Origin: Dyella sp. A6
GTDB taxonomy: Bacteria > Pseudomonadota > Gammaproteobacteria > Xanthomonadales > Rhodanobacteraceae
Direction of reading: 5' to 3'
DNA length: 64,000 nt
Assembly (NCBI RefSeq): GCF_036320485.1
Contig: NZ_CP132911.1
Location: 2,666,001 to 2,730,000, forward strand
The position numbers and the translations under genes are program-made. The notes under the pieces were generated by a model. It worked only from the letters and a program-made list of their open reading frames with translations. It ran no database searches and was not told the DNA's origin. Positions 20,449 through 28,851 of the stretch are shown piece after piece (the stretch's first letter is position 1; every line of letters begins with the position of its first letter).

Positions 20449-21459
20449 ATGAACGTACCCGCAGCCACCGCCCGCAGCACGCCCATGGACGCCGACGAAC
20501 TGGTGCGCAGCGCCCGCACGGTCATCGCCACCGAGGCGGCCGCGATCCGTGCACTGGAATCGCGCATCGGTCCCGAATTCGTCGAAGCCTGCCGACTGAT
20601 CCTGGGTTGCCAGGGCCGGCTGGTGGTCACCGGCATGGGCAAGTCCGGCCATGTCGGACGCAAGATCGCCGCCACGCTGGCCTCGACCGGCACGCCATCG
20701 TTCTACGTCCACCCGGGCGAGGCGAGCCACGGCGACCTGGGCATGATCCTGCCCCAGGACGTGGTGCTGGCGCTGTCCAACTCCGGCGAGACCGACGAGG
20801 TGCTGTTCATCCTGCCGATGATCAAGCGCCAGGGTATTCCGCTGATCGCGATCACCGGCAACCCCGACTCCTCGCTGGCCGGACAGGCCGACGTGCACCT
20901 CGATGCCGGCATTTCCGCCGAGGCCTGCCCGCTGGGGCTGGCGCCCACGGCCAGCACCACCGCGGCCCTGGTGATGGGCGACGCGCTCGCCATCGCCCTG
21001 CTTGATGCTCGCGGCTTCACTTCCGACGATTTCGCCCGCTCGCACCCGGCCGGCAGCCTGGGGCGCCGGCTGCTCCTGCATATCGGCGACGTGATGCATA
21101 CCGGCGACGGCATTCCCACGGTGGGGCCGGATGCCAGCCTGACCGAAGCGCTGGTGGAAATGACCCGCAAGCACCTGGGCATGACCGCTGTGATCGACGC
21201 CGAGCGCCGGCTGCTCGGGGTGTTCACCGACGGCGACCTGCGCCGCGCACTGGACGACGACGGCGTGGACCTGCGCAATGCCAGCGTGGCCGAGCTGATG
21301 ACACGCAAGCCCAAGGCGATCGGCGCCGACAAGCTGGCGATCGAGGCAGCCCAGCTGATGGAAAAGCACCAGATCCATGCCCTGCTGGTGGTGGACGACA
21401 CACAGCGCGTGGTGGGTGCGCTGAACATCCACGACCTGCTGCGCGCCCGGGTGGTCTGA
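20449..21459 (+). CDS. kdsD: Arabinose-5-phosphate isomerase KdsD
   Basis: Converts ribulose 5-phosphate to arabinose 5-phosphate, first step towards Kdo of lipid A. The 336-residue protein has the SIS domain (GMGKSGHVGRKIAATLASTGTPSFYVHPGEASHGDLGMI, about 60-100) and a C-terminal CBS pair (EALVEMTRKHLGMTAVID ... QLMEKHQIHALLVVDD). The ATG at 20449 follows GAGA; ATG 20485 is an alternative. A TAGAAT hexamer at 20345-20350 may be part of its promoter. kdsC follows four bases past the stop. Confidence 0.95.
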   Translation: MNVPAATARSTPMDADELVRSARTVIATEAAAIRALESRIGPEFVEACRLILGCQGRLVVTGMGKSGHVGRKIAATLASTGTPSFYVHPGEASHGDLGMILPQDVVLALSNSGETDEVLFILPMIKRQGIPLIAITGNPDSSLAGQADVHLDAGISAEACPLGLAPTASTTAALVMGDALAIALLDARGFTSDDFARSHPAGSLGRRLLLHIGDVMHTGDGIPTVGPDASLTEALVEMTRKHLGMTAVIDAERRLLGVFTDGDLRRALDDDGVDLRNASVAELMTRKPKAIGADKLAIEAAQLMEKHQIHALLVVDDTQRVVGALNIHDLLRARVV

Positions 21460-21463
21460 GCGC

Positions 21464-22009
21464 ATGCCGAACTACCTCGCCGACCTGCCCGCCCCCCTGC
21501 TCACCCGTGCTGCCGGCATCCGCCTGGCCGCCTTCGACGTGGACGGCACCCTTACCGATGGCCGGCTGTACTACGACGAAAGCGGGCATGAGACCAAGGT
21601 ATTCCACGTGCACGACGGCCTTGGCCTGAAGCGGCTGCAGGCGAATGGCGTGCAGGTCGCCTTCATCACCGCCCGGATCAGCCACCCGGTAGCCCTGCGC
21701 GCCGAGGAACTGGACATCGCACATGTCTACCAGGGGCAAGGCGACAAGCGCACCTGCCTGCTGCAGCTGCTGGAAGCACTGAAGCTCACACCCGAGCAGG
21801 CGGCCTTCGTCGGCGACGACCTGCCCGACCTTCCGCCCATGCACATCGCCGGTCTGGCGGTGGCCGTGGCCAATGCGCACCCGTGGGTCGCCGAAGCCGC
21901 GCACTGGCAGACCCGGCTTGCGGGCGGCAACGGTGCCGTGCGCGAAGTCTGCGATCTGATCCTGCATGCGCAGGGCAAACTGGCCGCCGAACGGGATCGC
22001 TGGAAGTGA
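21464..22009 (+). CDS. kdsC: 3-deoxy-D-manno-octulosonate 8-phosphate phosphatase KdsC
   Basis: HAD-superfamily phosphatase of 181 residues that makes free Kdo from Kdo 8-phosphate. The nucleophile Asp25 and Asp27 are in AAFDVDGTLTDG. ITARISH (motif II), a conserved Lys in QGQGDKR and GDDLPDLPPM (motif IV) complete the active site. It is a small cap-less type, as usual for KdsC. Its stop overlaps the GTG start of lptC. Confidence 0.96.
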   Translation: MPNYLADLPAPLLTRAAGIRLAAFDVDGTLTDGRLYYDESGHETKVFHVHDGLGLKRLQANGVQVAFITARISHPVALRAEELDIAHVYQGQGDKRTCLLQLLEALKLTPEQAAFVGDDLPDLPPMHIAGLAVAVANAHPWVAEAAHWQTRLAGGNGAVREVCDLILHAQGKLAAERDRWK

Positions 22010-22683
22010 GCCATCTCTTCAGTCGTGTGCGCGAATACCTGCGCGACCGCAAGCTGGCCACCGGCATCACCGTGCTTGCCCTGGCCGCCGGCACGTTGCA
22101 AGCCGTGTTCTGGTGGATCGCACCCACACCCAGTACCAACGACTTCGTCGGCCCGCCCCGCTCGGGCTACACCCTCAGCAATTTCCGCATGTGGTCGTAC
22201 GACCCGCAGGGCCGGCTCGGCTTCACCATGCGTGCGCCGCGGCTGGATCGCCGCGAGGGCGACGACTCGCTGTACATCACCTCGCCCCGGTTCACCCTGG
22301 CTGCGAAGCAACCCGGCGTACCCGACTGGCAGGGCAACTCGCTCTACGGCTGGGTCAACCACGCCGGCACCCTGCTCAAGCTGCAGGGCCCGGTGCACAT
22401 GTACCGGCCCGCCTACGGCGACGCGCTGCCCGCCACCCTGGACACCTCCGACGTCACTGCCTGGCCCAAGGAGAACCGCATGGAAACCGCGGCGCCGGCA
22501 CAGATGACCCAGGGCGCCAGTAGAATGAGCGGCGTCGGCATGCGCGCCGAACTTACCGATAACCATCTGGAGCTTCTCCATGACGTCCACGGCACCTTCG
22601 TCCCGCACCCGCGGCCTGCTGCGTCTCGGCGCGCTGGCGCTGGGTCTGCTCATCCTGCAGCCAGCCCTCGCACGGAAGGATGA
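22006..22683 (+). CDS. lptC: LPS export ABC transporter periplasmic protein LptC
   Basis: Membrane-anchored periplasmic protein that receives LPS from LptB2FG and passes it to LptA. One hydrophobic N-terminal segment (LATGITVLALAAGTLQAVFW, about 14-34) is followed by the LptC beta-jellyroll pattern (YTLSNFRMWSYDPQGRLGF). The GTG start at 22006-22008 overlaps the kdsC stop (GTGA). The frame stays open for 104 bases past the lptA start, ending in a Pro/Ala/Arg-rich tail. The conserved LptC core ends around GMRAELTDNHLELLHDV, right where lptA begins. Confidence 0.9.
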   Translation: MSHLFSRVREYLRDRKLATGITVLALAAGTLQAVFWWIAPTPSTNDFVGPPRSGYTLSNFRMWSYDPQGRLGFTMRAPRLDRREGDDSLYITSPRFTLAAKQPGVPDWQGNSLYGWVNHAGTLLKLQGPVHMYRPAYGDALPATLDTSDVTAWPKENRMETAAPAQMTQGASRMSGVGMRAELTDNHLELLHDVHGTFVPHPRPAASRRAGAGSAHPAASPRTEG

Positions 22684-23185
22684 CCGCCAGAAACCGATGA
22701 ACGTCGAGAATGCACAGCGTTTCGACGGCAAGTACGCACCCAACAGCACGGCCACCTTCTACGGCAACGTCATCATCACGCAGGGCACGATGAAGGTCAC
22801 CGGCGACAAGGCGGTGGTGCACTTCGATGCCGACCAGAACGTCGACCATGTGCTGATCACCGGTACGCCGGCACACATCCAGGAAATGGATGACAGCGGC
22901 AACCTGATGCTCGGCCACGCCAACCAGCTGGACTACGACAACGACACCGGCATCGCCGTGCTCACTGGCCACGCTTTCATCCAGCAGAAGGGCCGCGGCG
23001 AAGCACACGGCGACAAGCTCACCTACAACACCCAGACCAGCGAGATGACCGGCGTCAGCGGCACCGACGGCCGCGTGCACATGACCTTCATACCCAAGCC
23101 CAAGCCTGCGACCGGCAAGACCGCGTCCAAGCCCGTCGTACCCGCCAGCGCCAGCTCCGCGTCCAACCCGAAGGGACAGCACTGA
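22580..23185 (+). CDS. lptA: LPS-transport protein LptA
   Basis: Periplasmic bridge of the Lpt machine. The 201 residues start with a signal peptide (RGLLRLGALALGLLILQPALA) and carry the OstA/LptA fold (NVENAQRFDGKYAPNSTATFYGNVIITQGTMKVTGDKAVVH). The C-terminal tail is Ala/Ser/Lys-rich. GGAG lies nine bases before the ATG. The first 104 bases lie within lptC in another frame. lptB follows after three bases, so translation is tightly linked. Confidence 0.95.
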   Translation: MTSTAPSSRTRGLLRLGALALGLLILQPALARKDDRQKPMNVENAQRFDGKYAPNSTATFYGNVIITQGTMKVTGDKAVVHFDADQNVDHVLITGTPAHIQEMDDSGNLMLGHANQLDYDNDTGIAVLTGHAFIQQKGRGEAHGDKLTYNTQTSEMTGVSGTDGRVHMTFIPKPKPATGKTASKPVVPASASSASNPKGQH

Positions 23186-23188
23186 CCC

Positions 23189-23908
23189 ATGCTCTCCGCT
23201 GAAGGCCTGCAGAAACGCTTCCGCTCGCGCCAGGTCGTGCGCGATTTCGGATTTTCCATCCGCCAGGGCGAAGTGGTGGGCCTGCTTGGCCCCAACGGCG
23301 CCGGCAAGACCACCTGTTTCTACATGGTGGTCGGCCTGATCGAAGCCGATGGCGGCAGCATCCGCCTCGACAAGCAGGACATCACCGGACTGCCGATGCA
23401 CGCCCGCGCCAAGCTGGGCATCGGCTACCTGCCGCAGGAAGCCTCGGTGTTCCGCCGGCTCAGCGTGGCCGACAACATCCTGGCCGTGCTGGAGCTGCGT
23501 GACGGACTCAACGCCCGGCAGCGGGCCGCCGAACTGGAAAGTCTGCTCGACGAGCTGAAAATCGGCCATATCGCCGACCAGAAGGGCGTCAGCCTGTCCG
23601 GCGGCGAGCGACGCCGGGTCGAGATCGCCCGCGCGCTGGCCGCACAGCCACGCTACATGCTTCTGGACGAACCCTTCGCCGGCGTGGACCCGATCTCGGT
23701 CGGCGAAATCCAGCGCATCGTGCGGCACCTGAAGGAACGTGGTATCGGCGTCCTGATCACCGACCACAACGTGCGCGAAACCCTGGGCATCTGCGATCGC
23801 GCCTACATCCTGAACGAGGGCGAGGTGCTCTCGCGCGGCACGCCGGCCCACATCCTGGCCGACGAGAAGGTGCGCGAGGTGTATCTGGGACGCGAATTCA
23901 AGCTCTGA
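23189..23908 (+). CDS. lptB: LPS export ABC transporter ATP-binding protein LptB
   Basis: ATPase of the LptB2FG LPS extractor. The 239 residues contain Walker [10 protein letters not shown] (34-42), the signature LSGGERRR, Walker [14 protein letters not shown] and the switch His in LITDHNVRE. All are typical of LptB rather than other YhbG-like ATPases. It is the third gene of the lptC-lptA-lptB run. The permeases lptF and lptG are not in this window, as expected because they usually lie elsewhere. Confidence 0.97.
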   Translation: MLSAEGLQKRFRSRQVVRDFGFSIRQGEVVGLLGPNGAGKTTCFYMVVGLIEADGGSIRLDKQDITGLPMHARAKLGIGYLPQEASVFRRLSVADNILAVLELRDGLNARQRAAELESLLDELKIGHIADQKGVSLSGGERRRVEIARALAAQPRYMLLDEPFAGVDPISVGEIQRIVRHLKERGIGVLITDHNVRETLGICDRAYILNEGEVLSRGTPAHILADEKVREVYLGREFKL

Positions 23909-24038
23909 AAAACCACACCAGGCCCCTTTCCGTGCACCCCGTCAGACCAGCCAGCGCGGGAACGGAGGGGGCCGCGCAGCTGCGCCGCTAGCAAAATACC
24001 GGCCAAGGCTATGGTCGCCTCCGTGGCGAGGGGTTAGG

Positions 24039-25520
24039 ATGACAGCGAGTTCATCCCGACCGGCGGACATGAAACCCGGACTGCAGTTTCGTCTCAATCA
24101 GCAGCTTGCCCTGACGCCCCAGTTGCAACAGGCGATCCGTCTGCTGCAACTGTCGCAACTCGAGCTTGAGGCCGAACTGCGCCAGATCGCCGAGAGCAAC
24201 CCCTTGCTGGAGTTCGCCGAGGACGCCGAGCCCGGCGCCGAAGACGAGCACGAAGGCGAGGATGCCTATACCTCCAACACCGCCGAAGTTGCCGCCGACA
24301 ACGATCCCGCCGACATCCCGGAATGGACTGAGGGCGACGTCAACAGCGAACAGCCGATCGACTTTTCCGCCAGCCATACCGGCAGCAGCAGCGGATCACG
24401 CGATGACGATGGGCTTGAACCGCAGAACGCGGCCCCGGAAACCCTGCAGGAACACCTGCAGTGGCAGCTCAATCTGAGCTCGCTGGATACCCGCCAGAAA
24501 ACCATTGCCACGGTACTGATCGACGCGCTCAACAACGACGGCTACCTCACCGAGGGGCTCGATGCCATCCTCGCGGCCCTGCCGGCTCACCTCGGTGCCA
24601 GCCTGGAGGACGTCGAGTCGGTGCGACGGCAACTGCAGCGCTTCGATCCCGCGGGTGTCGGCAGCCTAGACCTGCGCGACTGCCTGCGCGCCCAGCTGGA
24701 ACAGTTCGACGAAGCCACCCCGCATCGCGAACTGGCCCTGAGCATTGTCGACGGCGAACTGGACCTGCTGGCCCGCAACGACCTGGCCCGCCTGGCCCGC
24801 AAGCTACGCGTGGACGAAGAGGACGCGGCCGGCGCCGCCATGCTGATCCGCAGTCTCGATCCACGCCCCGGCGCGGCGCTGGACACCACTCCGGTGGAAT
24901 ACATCGCGCCGGACGTCTATGCACGCAAGGCCGGCAGTCGCTGGCAGGTCAGTCTGAATCCCGACAGCCAGCCCAAACTCGGCCTCAACCAACACTACTG
25001 CAGCCTGATCGCCCAGGCGCGTGGCAATGACGCCAGTTGGATGCGTGGCCAGTTGCAGGAGGCGCGCTGGCTGCTGAAAAGCCTGGAGTCCCGTGCCGAG
25101 ACGCTGATCAAGGTGGCCGATGCCATCGTGCGCCGGCAGAGCGCCTTCCTCGACTACGGTCCCGAGGCCATGCACCCGCTGGTGCTGCGCGAAGTCGCCG
25201 AGGAAGTCGGCATGCACGAATCCACCATCTCGCGCGTGACCACCCGCAAGTACATCCATACCCCGCGCGGCACCTTCGAGCTGAAGCATTTCTTTTCCAG
25301 CGGCGTATCCACCGAGGATGGCGGCAGCGCCTCGGCCACCGCCATCCAGGCGATGCTGCGCAAGCTGGTGGATGCCGAAGACCCGCGCAAACCGCTCTCG
25401 GACCAGGCCCTGGCCGTGGAGCTGCGCAACAAGGGCATCCAGGTCGCACGTCGCACCGTCGCCAAGTACAGGGAGGCATTGCGTATTCCAAGTTCCAACG
25501 AACGTCAGCGCGCCAGTTGA
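24039..25520 (+). CDS. rpoN: RNA polymerase sigma-54 factor RpoN
   Basis: Sigma factor for -24/-12 promoters, requiring AAA+ activators. The 493-residue protein has a Gln/Leu-rich region I (LRQIAESNPLLEF), an acidic linker around 60-130, the core-binding domain, HTH, and the C-terminal RpoN box (ARRTVAKYREAL). A start at 24069 (MKPGLQF) is also possible; GAGGGG before ATG 24039 favours the longer form. Gene order lptB-rpoN-hpf is conserved in gammaproteobacteria. The window also encodes one sigma-54 activator at 45958-47298. Confidence 0.97.
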   Translation: MTASSSRPADMKPGLQFRLNQQLALTPQLQQAIRLLQLSQLELEAELRQIAESNPLLEFAEDAEPGAEDEHEGEDAYTSNTAEVAADNDPADIPEWTEGDVNSEQPIDFSASHTGSSSGSRDDDGLEPQNAAPETLQEHLQWQLNLSSLDTRQKTIATVLIDALNNDGYLTEGLDAILAALPAHLGASLEDVESVRRQLQRFDPAGVGSLDLRDCLRAQLEQFDEATPHRELALSIVDGELDLLARNDLARLARKLRVDEEDAAGAAMLIRSLDPRPGAALDTTPVEYIAPDVYARKAGSRWQVSLNPDSQPKLGLNQHYCSLIAQARGNDASWMRGQLQEARWLLKSLESRAETLIKVADAIVRRQSAFLDYGPEAMHPLVLREVAEEVGMHESTISRVTTRKYIHTPRGTFELKHFFSSGVSTEDGGSASATAIQAMLRKLVDAEDPRKPLSDQALAVELRNKGIQVARRTVAKYREALRIPSSNERQRAS

Positions 25521-25655
25521 ACCGGCTTGTCGATGGAGGGGAACTTGCCCGGCCGGTCCGGCGTCCCAATATCAGGAAACAATGGTTACCGAATGCACTG
25601 CCATGACGGTGCATCGACCCACGCCGCCACGGCGGCAAACCACAGGAGGCGCACC

Positions 25656-25979
25656 ATGCAATTCCAACTCAGTGGCCAGCAGATCGAAGTCACCCCGGCC
25701 CTCCGCGACCATGTGACCGCCAAGCTCGACCGGTTGACCCGTCTCGACGATCGTCTGGTAAGCCTCACTATCGTGCTCTCCCTGGACAAACTGCAGCAAC
25801 GCGCCGAAGGCACGCTCGCCGCCAGTGGCGCCACCCTCCACGCCGAAGCAGCCGAGGCCGACATGTACGCCTCGATCGACACGCTGTTCGACAAGCTGGT
25901 AAGCCAGCTGCGCCGTCACCGCGAAAAGATCTGCGACAAGCATCAGCGTGAAGTCCGCCAGGAACGCCAGTACGGCTGA
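25656..25979 (+). CDS. hpf: Ribosome hibernation-promoting factor, short form
   Basis: Binds the 30S decoding region and promotes 100S dimers in stationary phase. It has 107 residues with the S30AE/sigma-54 modulation domain, and no C-terminal dimerisation extension. AGGAGG lies six bases before ATG 25656; an open frame upstream was rejected on that basis. It sits directly after rpoN, 135 bases away, and before hprK, as in many proteobacteria. Confidence 0.95.
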   Translation: MQFQLSGQQIEVTPALRDHVTAKLDRLTRLDDRLVSLTIVLSLDKLQQRAEGTLAASGATLHAEAAEADMYASIDTLFDKLVSQLRRHREKICDKHQREVRQERQYG

Positions 25980-25990
25980 ACCTGAGCGCA

Positions 25991-26023
25991 GGCCCGCCAC
26001 GTCATCCCGATGTGGCGGGCCTT
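25991..26023 (+). terminator. Terminator-like hairpin after hpf
   Basis: GGCCCGCCAC (25991-26000) and GTGGCGGGCC (26012-26021) form a 10-bp GC-rich stem with an 11-base loop, followed by TT and then C residues. Probably reduces readthrough from rpoN-hpf into hprK. Confidence 0.55.
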
Positions 26024-26192
26024 CCCCGCAATTCCGAATGGCACCCCGGCACCTCCATTCAGGGCTGTCCGGCAGGCCTGATCGTACTCGTCGCCTGACC
26101 CCGCGCGACATGTCCTGAACACACCCGAACCGCCAAGCTGGCACAATGCCTTCTGCGATCGCCCCTGCGGGCGCTCACGAAAGGAAAACCGC

Positions 26193-27143
26193 TTGGACCG
26201 GCTGACTGCCCGACAACTCTTCGATGGTGTGCACGAGCGCATGTCCCTGCGCTGGGTCGCCGGCATGCGCGGCGAATCACGCGCGCTCGATCCCGGCGCC
26301 ACCCAGACCCGGCGCCCTTCGCTGATCGGCTACCTGAACGTGATCTACCCGAACAAGGTACAGATCATCGGCAGCGAGGAACTGCGCTACCTCGACAGCC
26401 TGGACTCGCGCCAGCGCTGGGAGGCCATCCACAAGATCGCCGCCACCGAGCCGGTCGCGCTCATCGTCACCCGCGACCAGCCGATCCCCTCCGACCTGCG
26501 CGAAGTGGCCGAGGAAACCGACACGCCACTGTGGCTCAGCTCGAAGCGCGGCCATGAGCTGCTTACCTGGCTGCAGTACCACCTGGCCCGCACGCTGGCT
26601 CCGCGCACCACCCTGCACGGCGTTTTCCTGGAAGTGTTTTCCATCGGCGTGCTGATCACCGGCGAGGCCGGTTCCGGCAAGAGCGAGCTGGCACTGGAGC
26701 TGATCAGTCGCGGCCATCGCCTGGTGGCAGACGACGCCCCCGAATTCACCCTGATCGCCCCCGACGTGATCGACGGCACCTGCCCCGAGCTGCTACAGGA
26801 CCTGCTTGAAGTCCGCGGCCTCGGCGTGCTGAACGTGCGCGAGATGTTCGGCCACACGGCCGTCAAGCCGTCCAAATACCTGCGCCTGATCATCCACCTG
26901 AAGCCACTGCGCGAAGGCGAGGAGATCGACGCGATGACCCGGCTCACCGGCGACATCGGGCACCGCGAGGTGTTCGAGGTACCGATCCCCATGATCACCC
27001 TCCCCGTGGCGCCGGGCCGCAACCTTTCCGTGCTGGTCGAAGCCGCCGTGCGCAGCCACATGCTGAAGAGCAAGGGCATCGACCCGGCGCAGACCTTCAT
27101 CGACCGCCAGGCGCACCAGATGCGCCGCCTTCCCCCGTGGTGA
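26193..27143 (+). CDS. hprK: HPr kinase/phosphorylase
   Basis: Phosphorylates or dephosphorylates Ser46 of HPr, adjusting the PTS. The 316-residue protein starts with TTG at 26193, preceded by AAAGGAAAA. Walker A GEAGSGKS (157-164) is followed by the family's capping region with the [15 protein letters not shown] signature. An HPr-facing His142 lies in [10 protein letters not shown]. It is next to rapZ (4 bases) and the soluble PTS genes, so carbon and nitrogen status signals are integrated. Confidence 0.95.
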   Translation: MDRLTARQLFDGVHERMSLRWVAGMRGESRALDPGATQTRRPSLIGYLNVIYPNKVQIIGSEELRYLDSLDSRQRWEAIHKIAATEPVALIVTRDQPIPSDLREVAEETDTPLWLSSKRGHELLTWLQYHLARTLAPRTTLHGVFLEVFSIGVLITGEAGSGKSELALELISRGHRLVADDAPEFTLIAPDVIDGTCPELLQDLLEVRGLGVLNVREMFGHTAVKPSKYLRLIIHLKPLREGEEIDAMTRLTGDIGHREVFEVPIPMITLPVAPGRNLSVLVEAAVRSHMLKSKGIDPAQTFIDRQAHQMRRLPPW

Positions 27144-27146
27144 CCC

Positions 27147-28049
27147 ATGAGTGAACGCGACCTGCCAACGGCTGCCCGTGTGGCCGACCCTGACGCCCGC
27201 CGCCTGATCGTGCTGACCGGCATGTCCGGCGGCGGCAAGACCGTGGCGCTGCGCGCCCTGGAAGACCTGGAATTTTACTGCGTCGACAACCTGCCGTCGG
27301 CCCTGCTGCCGCAACTGGTGGAGGCCACCGGACGCGACGGCAGCGACCGCAACCGGATCGCCGTAGGTGTCGACGTGCGCAACCGCAGCGAGGATTTCCA
27401 GCATCTGCCCAAAGTGCTCGCCGAGCTTGCCGGCAAGGGTGTTCAGGTCCACCTGATCTTCATCGACTGCAGCGACACGGTGCTGATCAAGCGCTACTCG
27501 GAAACCCGTCGGCGTCACCCGCTGGCACAGCGCGGGGTGTCGCTGGCCGACGCCATCGTCGAAGAACGCCGCCTGCTGCGCCCGCTGATGGCGATTGCCG
27601 ACAAGGTGATCGACTCCAGCGACCTGAACGTGCACCAGTTGCGACGGCTGATCGCCACCGGCTACGCACAGGCCACCGAAGGCCTCACCGTGATGTTCCA
27701 GTCGTTCGCGTTCAAGCGTGGCCTGCCGCTGGACTCTGACTTCGTGTTCGACGCCCGCTGCCTGCCCAACCCCCACTGGAAGCCCGAGCTCCGCCCGCTC
27801 TCGGGCAAGGACGGCCCGGTGCGCGCATTCCTCGAAGCCCAGACGGTCGTGGGCGAGTACCTGTCCGACACCCAGCGCTGGCTGGAGGCCTGGCTGCCGC
27901 GCTTCGAGCAGGACGACCGCAGCTACGTCACCGTCTCCGTCGGCTGCACCGGCGGACGCCACCGGTCCGTGTATCTGGTGGAGCAGTTGGCCGCCCACTT
28001 CCGTGCCAGCCGCGAGAGCGTGCTGACCTTTCACCGGGAGCTCGCATGA
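27147..28049 (+). CDS. rapZ: RNase adapter protein RapZ
   Basis: GTP/ATP-binding protein that guides RNase E to the sRNA GlmZ in enterobacteria and controls glucosamine-6-phosphate synthesis. The 300-residue protein has Walker A GMSGGGKT (25-32), the HPr-kinase-linked gene context and the C-terminal VSVGCTGGRHRSVYLVEQLA signature. It follows hprK by three bases. RNA target in this organism cannot be told. Confidence 0.95.
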   Translation: MSERDLPTAARVADPDARRLIVLTGMSGGGKTVALRALEDLEFYCVDNLPSALLPQLVEATGRDGSDRNRIAVGVDVRNRSEDFQHLPKVLAELAGKGVQVHLIFIDCSDTVLIKRYSETRRRHPLAQRGVSLADAIVEERRLLRPLMAIADKVIDSSDLNVHQLRRLIATGYAQATEGLTVMFQSFAFKRGLPLDSDFVFDARCLPNPHWKPELRPLSGKDGPVRAFLEAQTVVGEYLSDTQRWLEAWLPRFEQDDRSYVTVSVGCTGGRHRSVYLVEQLAAHFRASRESVLTFHRELA

Positions 28050-28080
28050 CCCGCTCCAGCCCAACCCGGCAGGTGTGCAC

Positions 28081-28473
28081 ATGAGCGTCGGCGTGCTGCT
28101 GATGACCCACGAATCGGTGGGGCAGGCCCTGGTCTCCGCGGCACGGCACGTCATGCCGACGCTGCCGCTGCGGGTGGCCACCGTGGAAGTGCCCGCGCAC
28201 TCCGACCTGGATGCGATGCGCGACCTGACCGCCCACCATGCACACGAACTGGACCAGGGTGACGGCGTGCTGGTGCTGGCGGACCTGTACGGCGCCACAC
28301 CGTGCAACATCGGCCTCTCGCTCGGATCGCTCGGTGTGCGGTTACGCTGTGTCTCGGGCCTGAACCTGCCGATGCTGCTGCGCGTGCTCAACTATGCGGA
28401 CAAGCCGCTGGACGAGCTGGCTGAAATCGCCGCTACCGGCGGCCGTGGAGGAATCTTCATCGATCATGCATGA
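28081..28473 (+). CDS. PTS mannose-type EIIA protein
   Basis: Cytosolic phosphocarrier of the EIIA-Man family, 130 residues, with the acceptor His10 in VLLMTHESVGQAL and the ADLYGATPCNIGLSL motif. No membrane EIIC/EIID genes are nearby, so it is probably a regulatory rather than transport component, as proposed for similar genomes. ATG 28081 was preferred to an upstream GTG. Its stop overlaps the HPr start by eight bases (ATGCATGA). Confidence 0.9.
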   Translation: MSVGVLLMTHESVGQALVSAARHVMPTLPLRVATVEVPAHSDLDAMRDLTAHHAHELDQGDGVLVLADLYGATPCNIGLSLGSLGVRLRCVSGLNLPMLLRVLNYADKPLDELAEIAATGGRGGIFIDHA

Positions 28474-28735
28474 GAAAGAGATTGTCGTTTCCAACCGGCT
28501 CGGCCTGCATGCACGCGCCTCGGCCAAGCTGGTGCAGCTGGTGCAGGGGTTCAAATCCACGGTTTGGCTGATCAGCAAGGGACGCGAGGTCAACGCACAG
28601 AGCATCATGGGCGTCATGATGCTGGCGGCCAGCATCGGCACGCCGCTGACCGTGCGTGCCGATGGGCCGGACGAGGAATCCGCACTGGATGCGGTTGTCG
28701 CACTGTTCGACCGCAAATTCGACGAGGGAGGCTGA
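28466..28735 (+). CDS. ptsH: Phosphocarrier protein HPr
   Basis: Phosphocarrier of 89 residues that moves phosphate from EI to the EIIA. His15 is in NRLGLHARASAKL and the regulatory Ser46 in NAQSIMGVMMLAAS, so it can be phosphorylated both by EI and by the HprK encoded upstream. It starts inside the EIIA gene end (8-base overlap). The open frame upstream belongs to antisense or shifted reading and is not used. Confidence 0.95.
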   Translation: MHEKEIVVSNRLGLHARASAKLVQLVQGFKSTVWLISKGREVNAQSIMGVMMLAASIGTPLTVRADGPDEESALDAVVALFDRKFDEGG

Positions 28736-28828
28736 ATGGAGAAGGGACAGGGCTGCATGCCACGTGATACCGACACGGCGACGCATCACCGCGCAGTCGC
28801 CGCGCGCCCTGCCCGTCCCCGTTCAACT

Positions 28829-28846
28829 GCAGCCTGCGCAGGCTGC
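28829..28846 (+). promoter_or_regulatory. Palindrome over the ptsI ribosome site
   Basis: GCAGCCTG-CG-CAGGCTGC at 28829-28846 is an 18-base perfect palindrome ending five bases before the ptsI ATG. The only SD-like bases before ptsI (AGG, 28840-28842) lie in its 3' arm. It could therefore hide or fold the ribosome site. Role is inferred. Confidence 0.4.
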
Positions 28847-28851
28847 CGCGC

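Noticed and set aside
26140..26160. TGGCACAATGCCTTCTGC before hprK as sigma-54 site
   Set aside because: The GC of the -12 element is two bases out of register.
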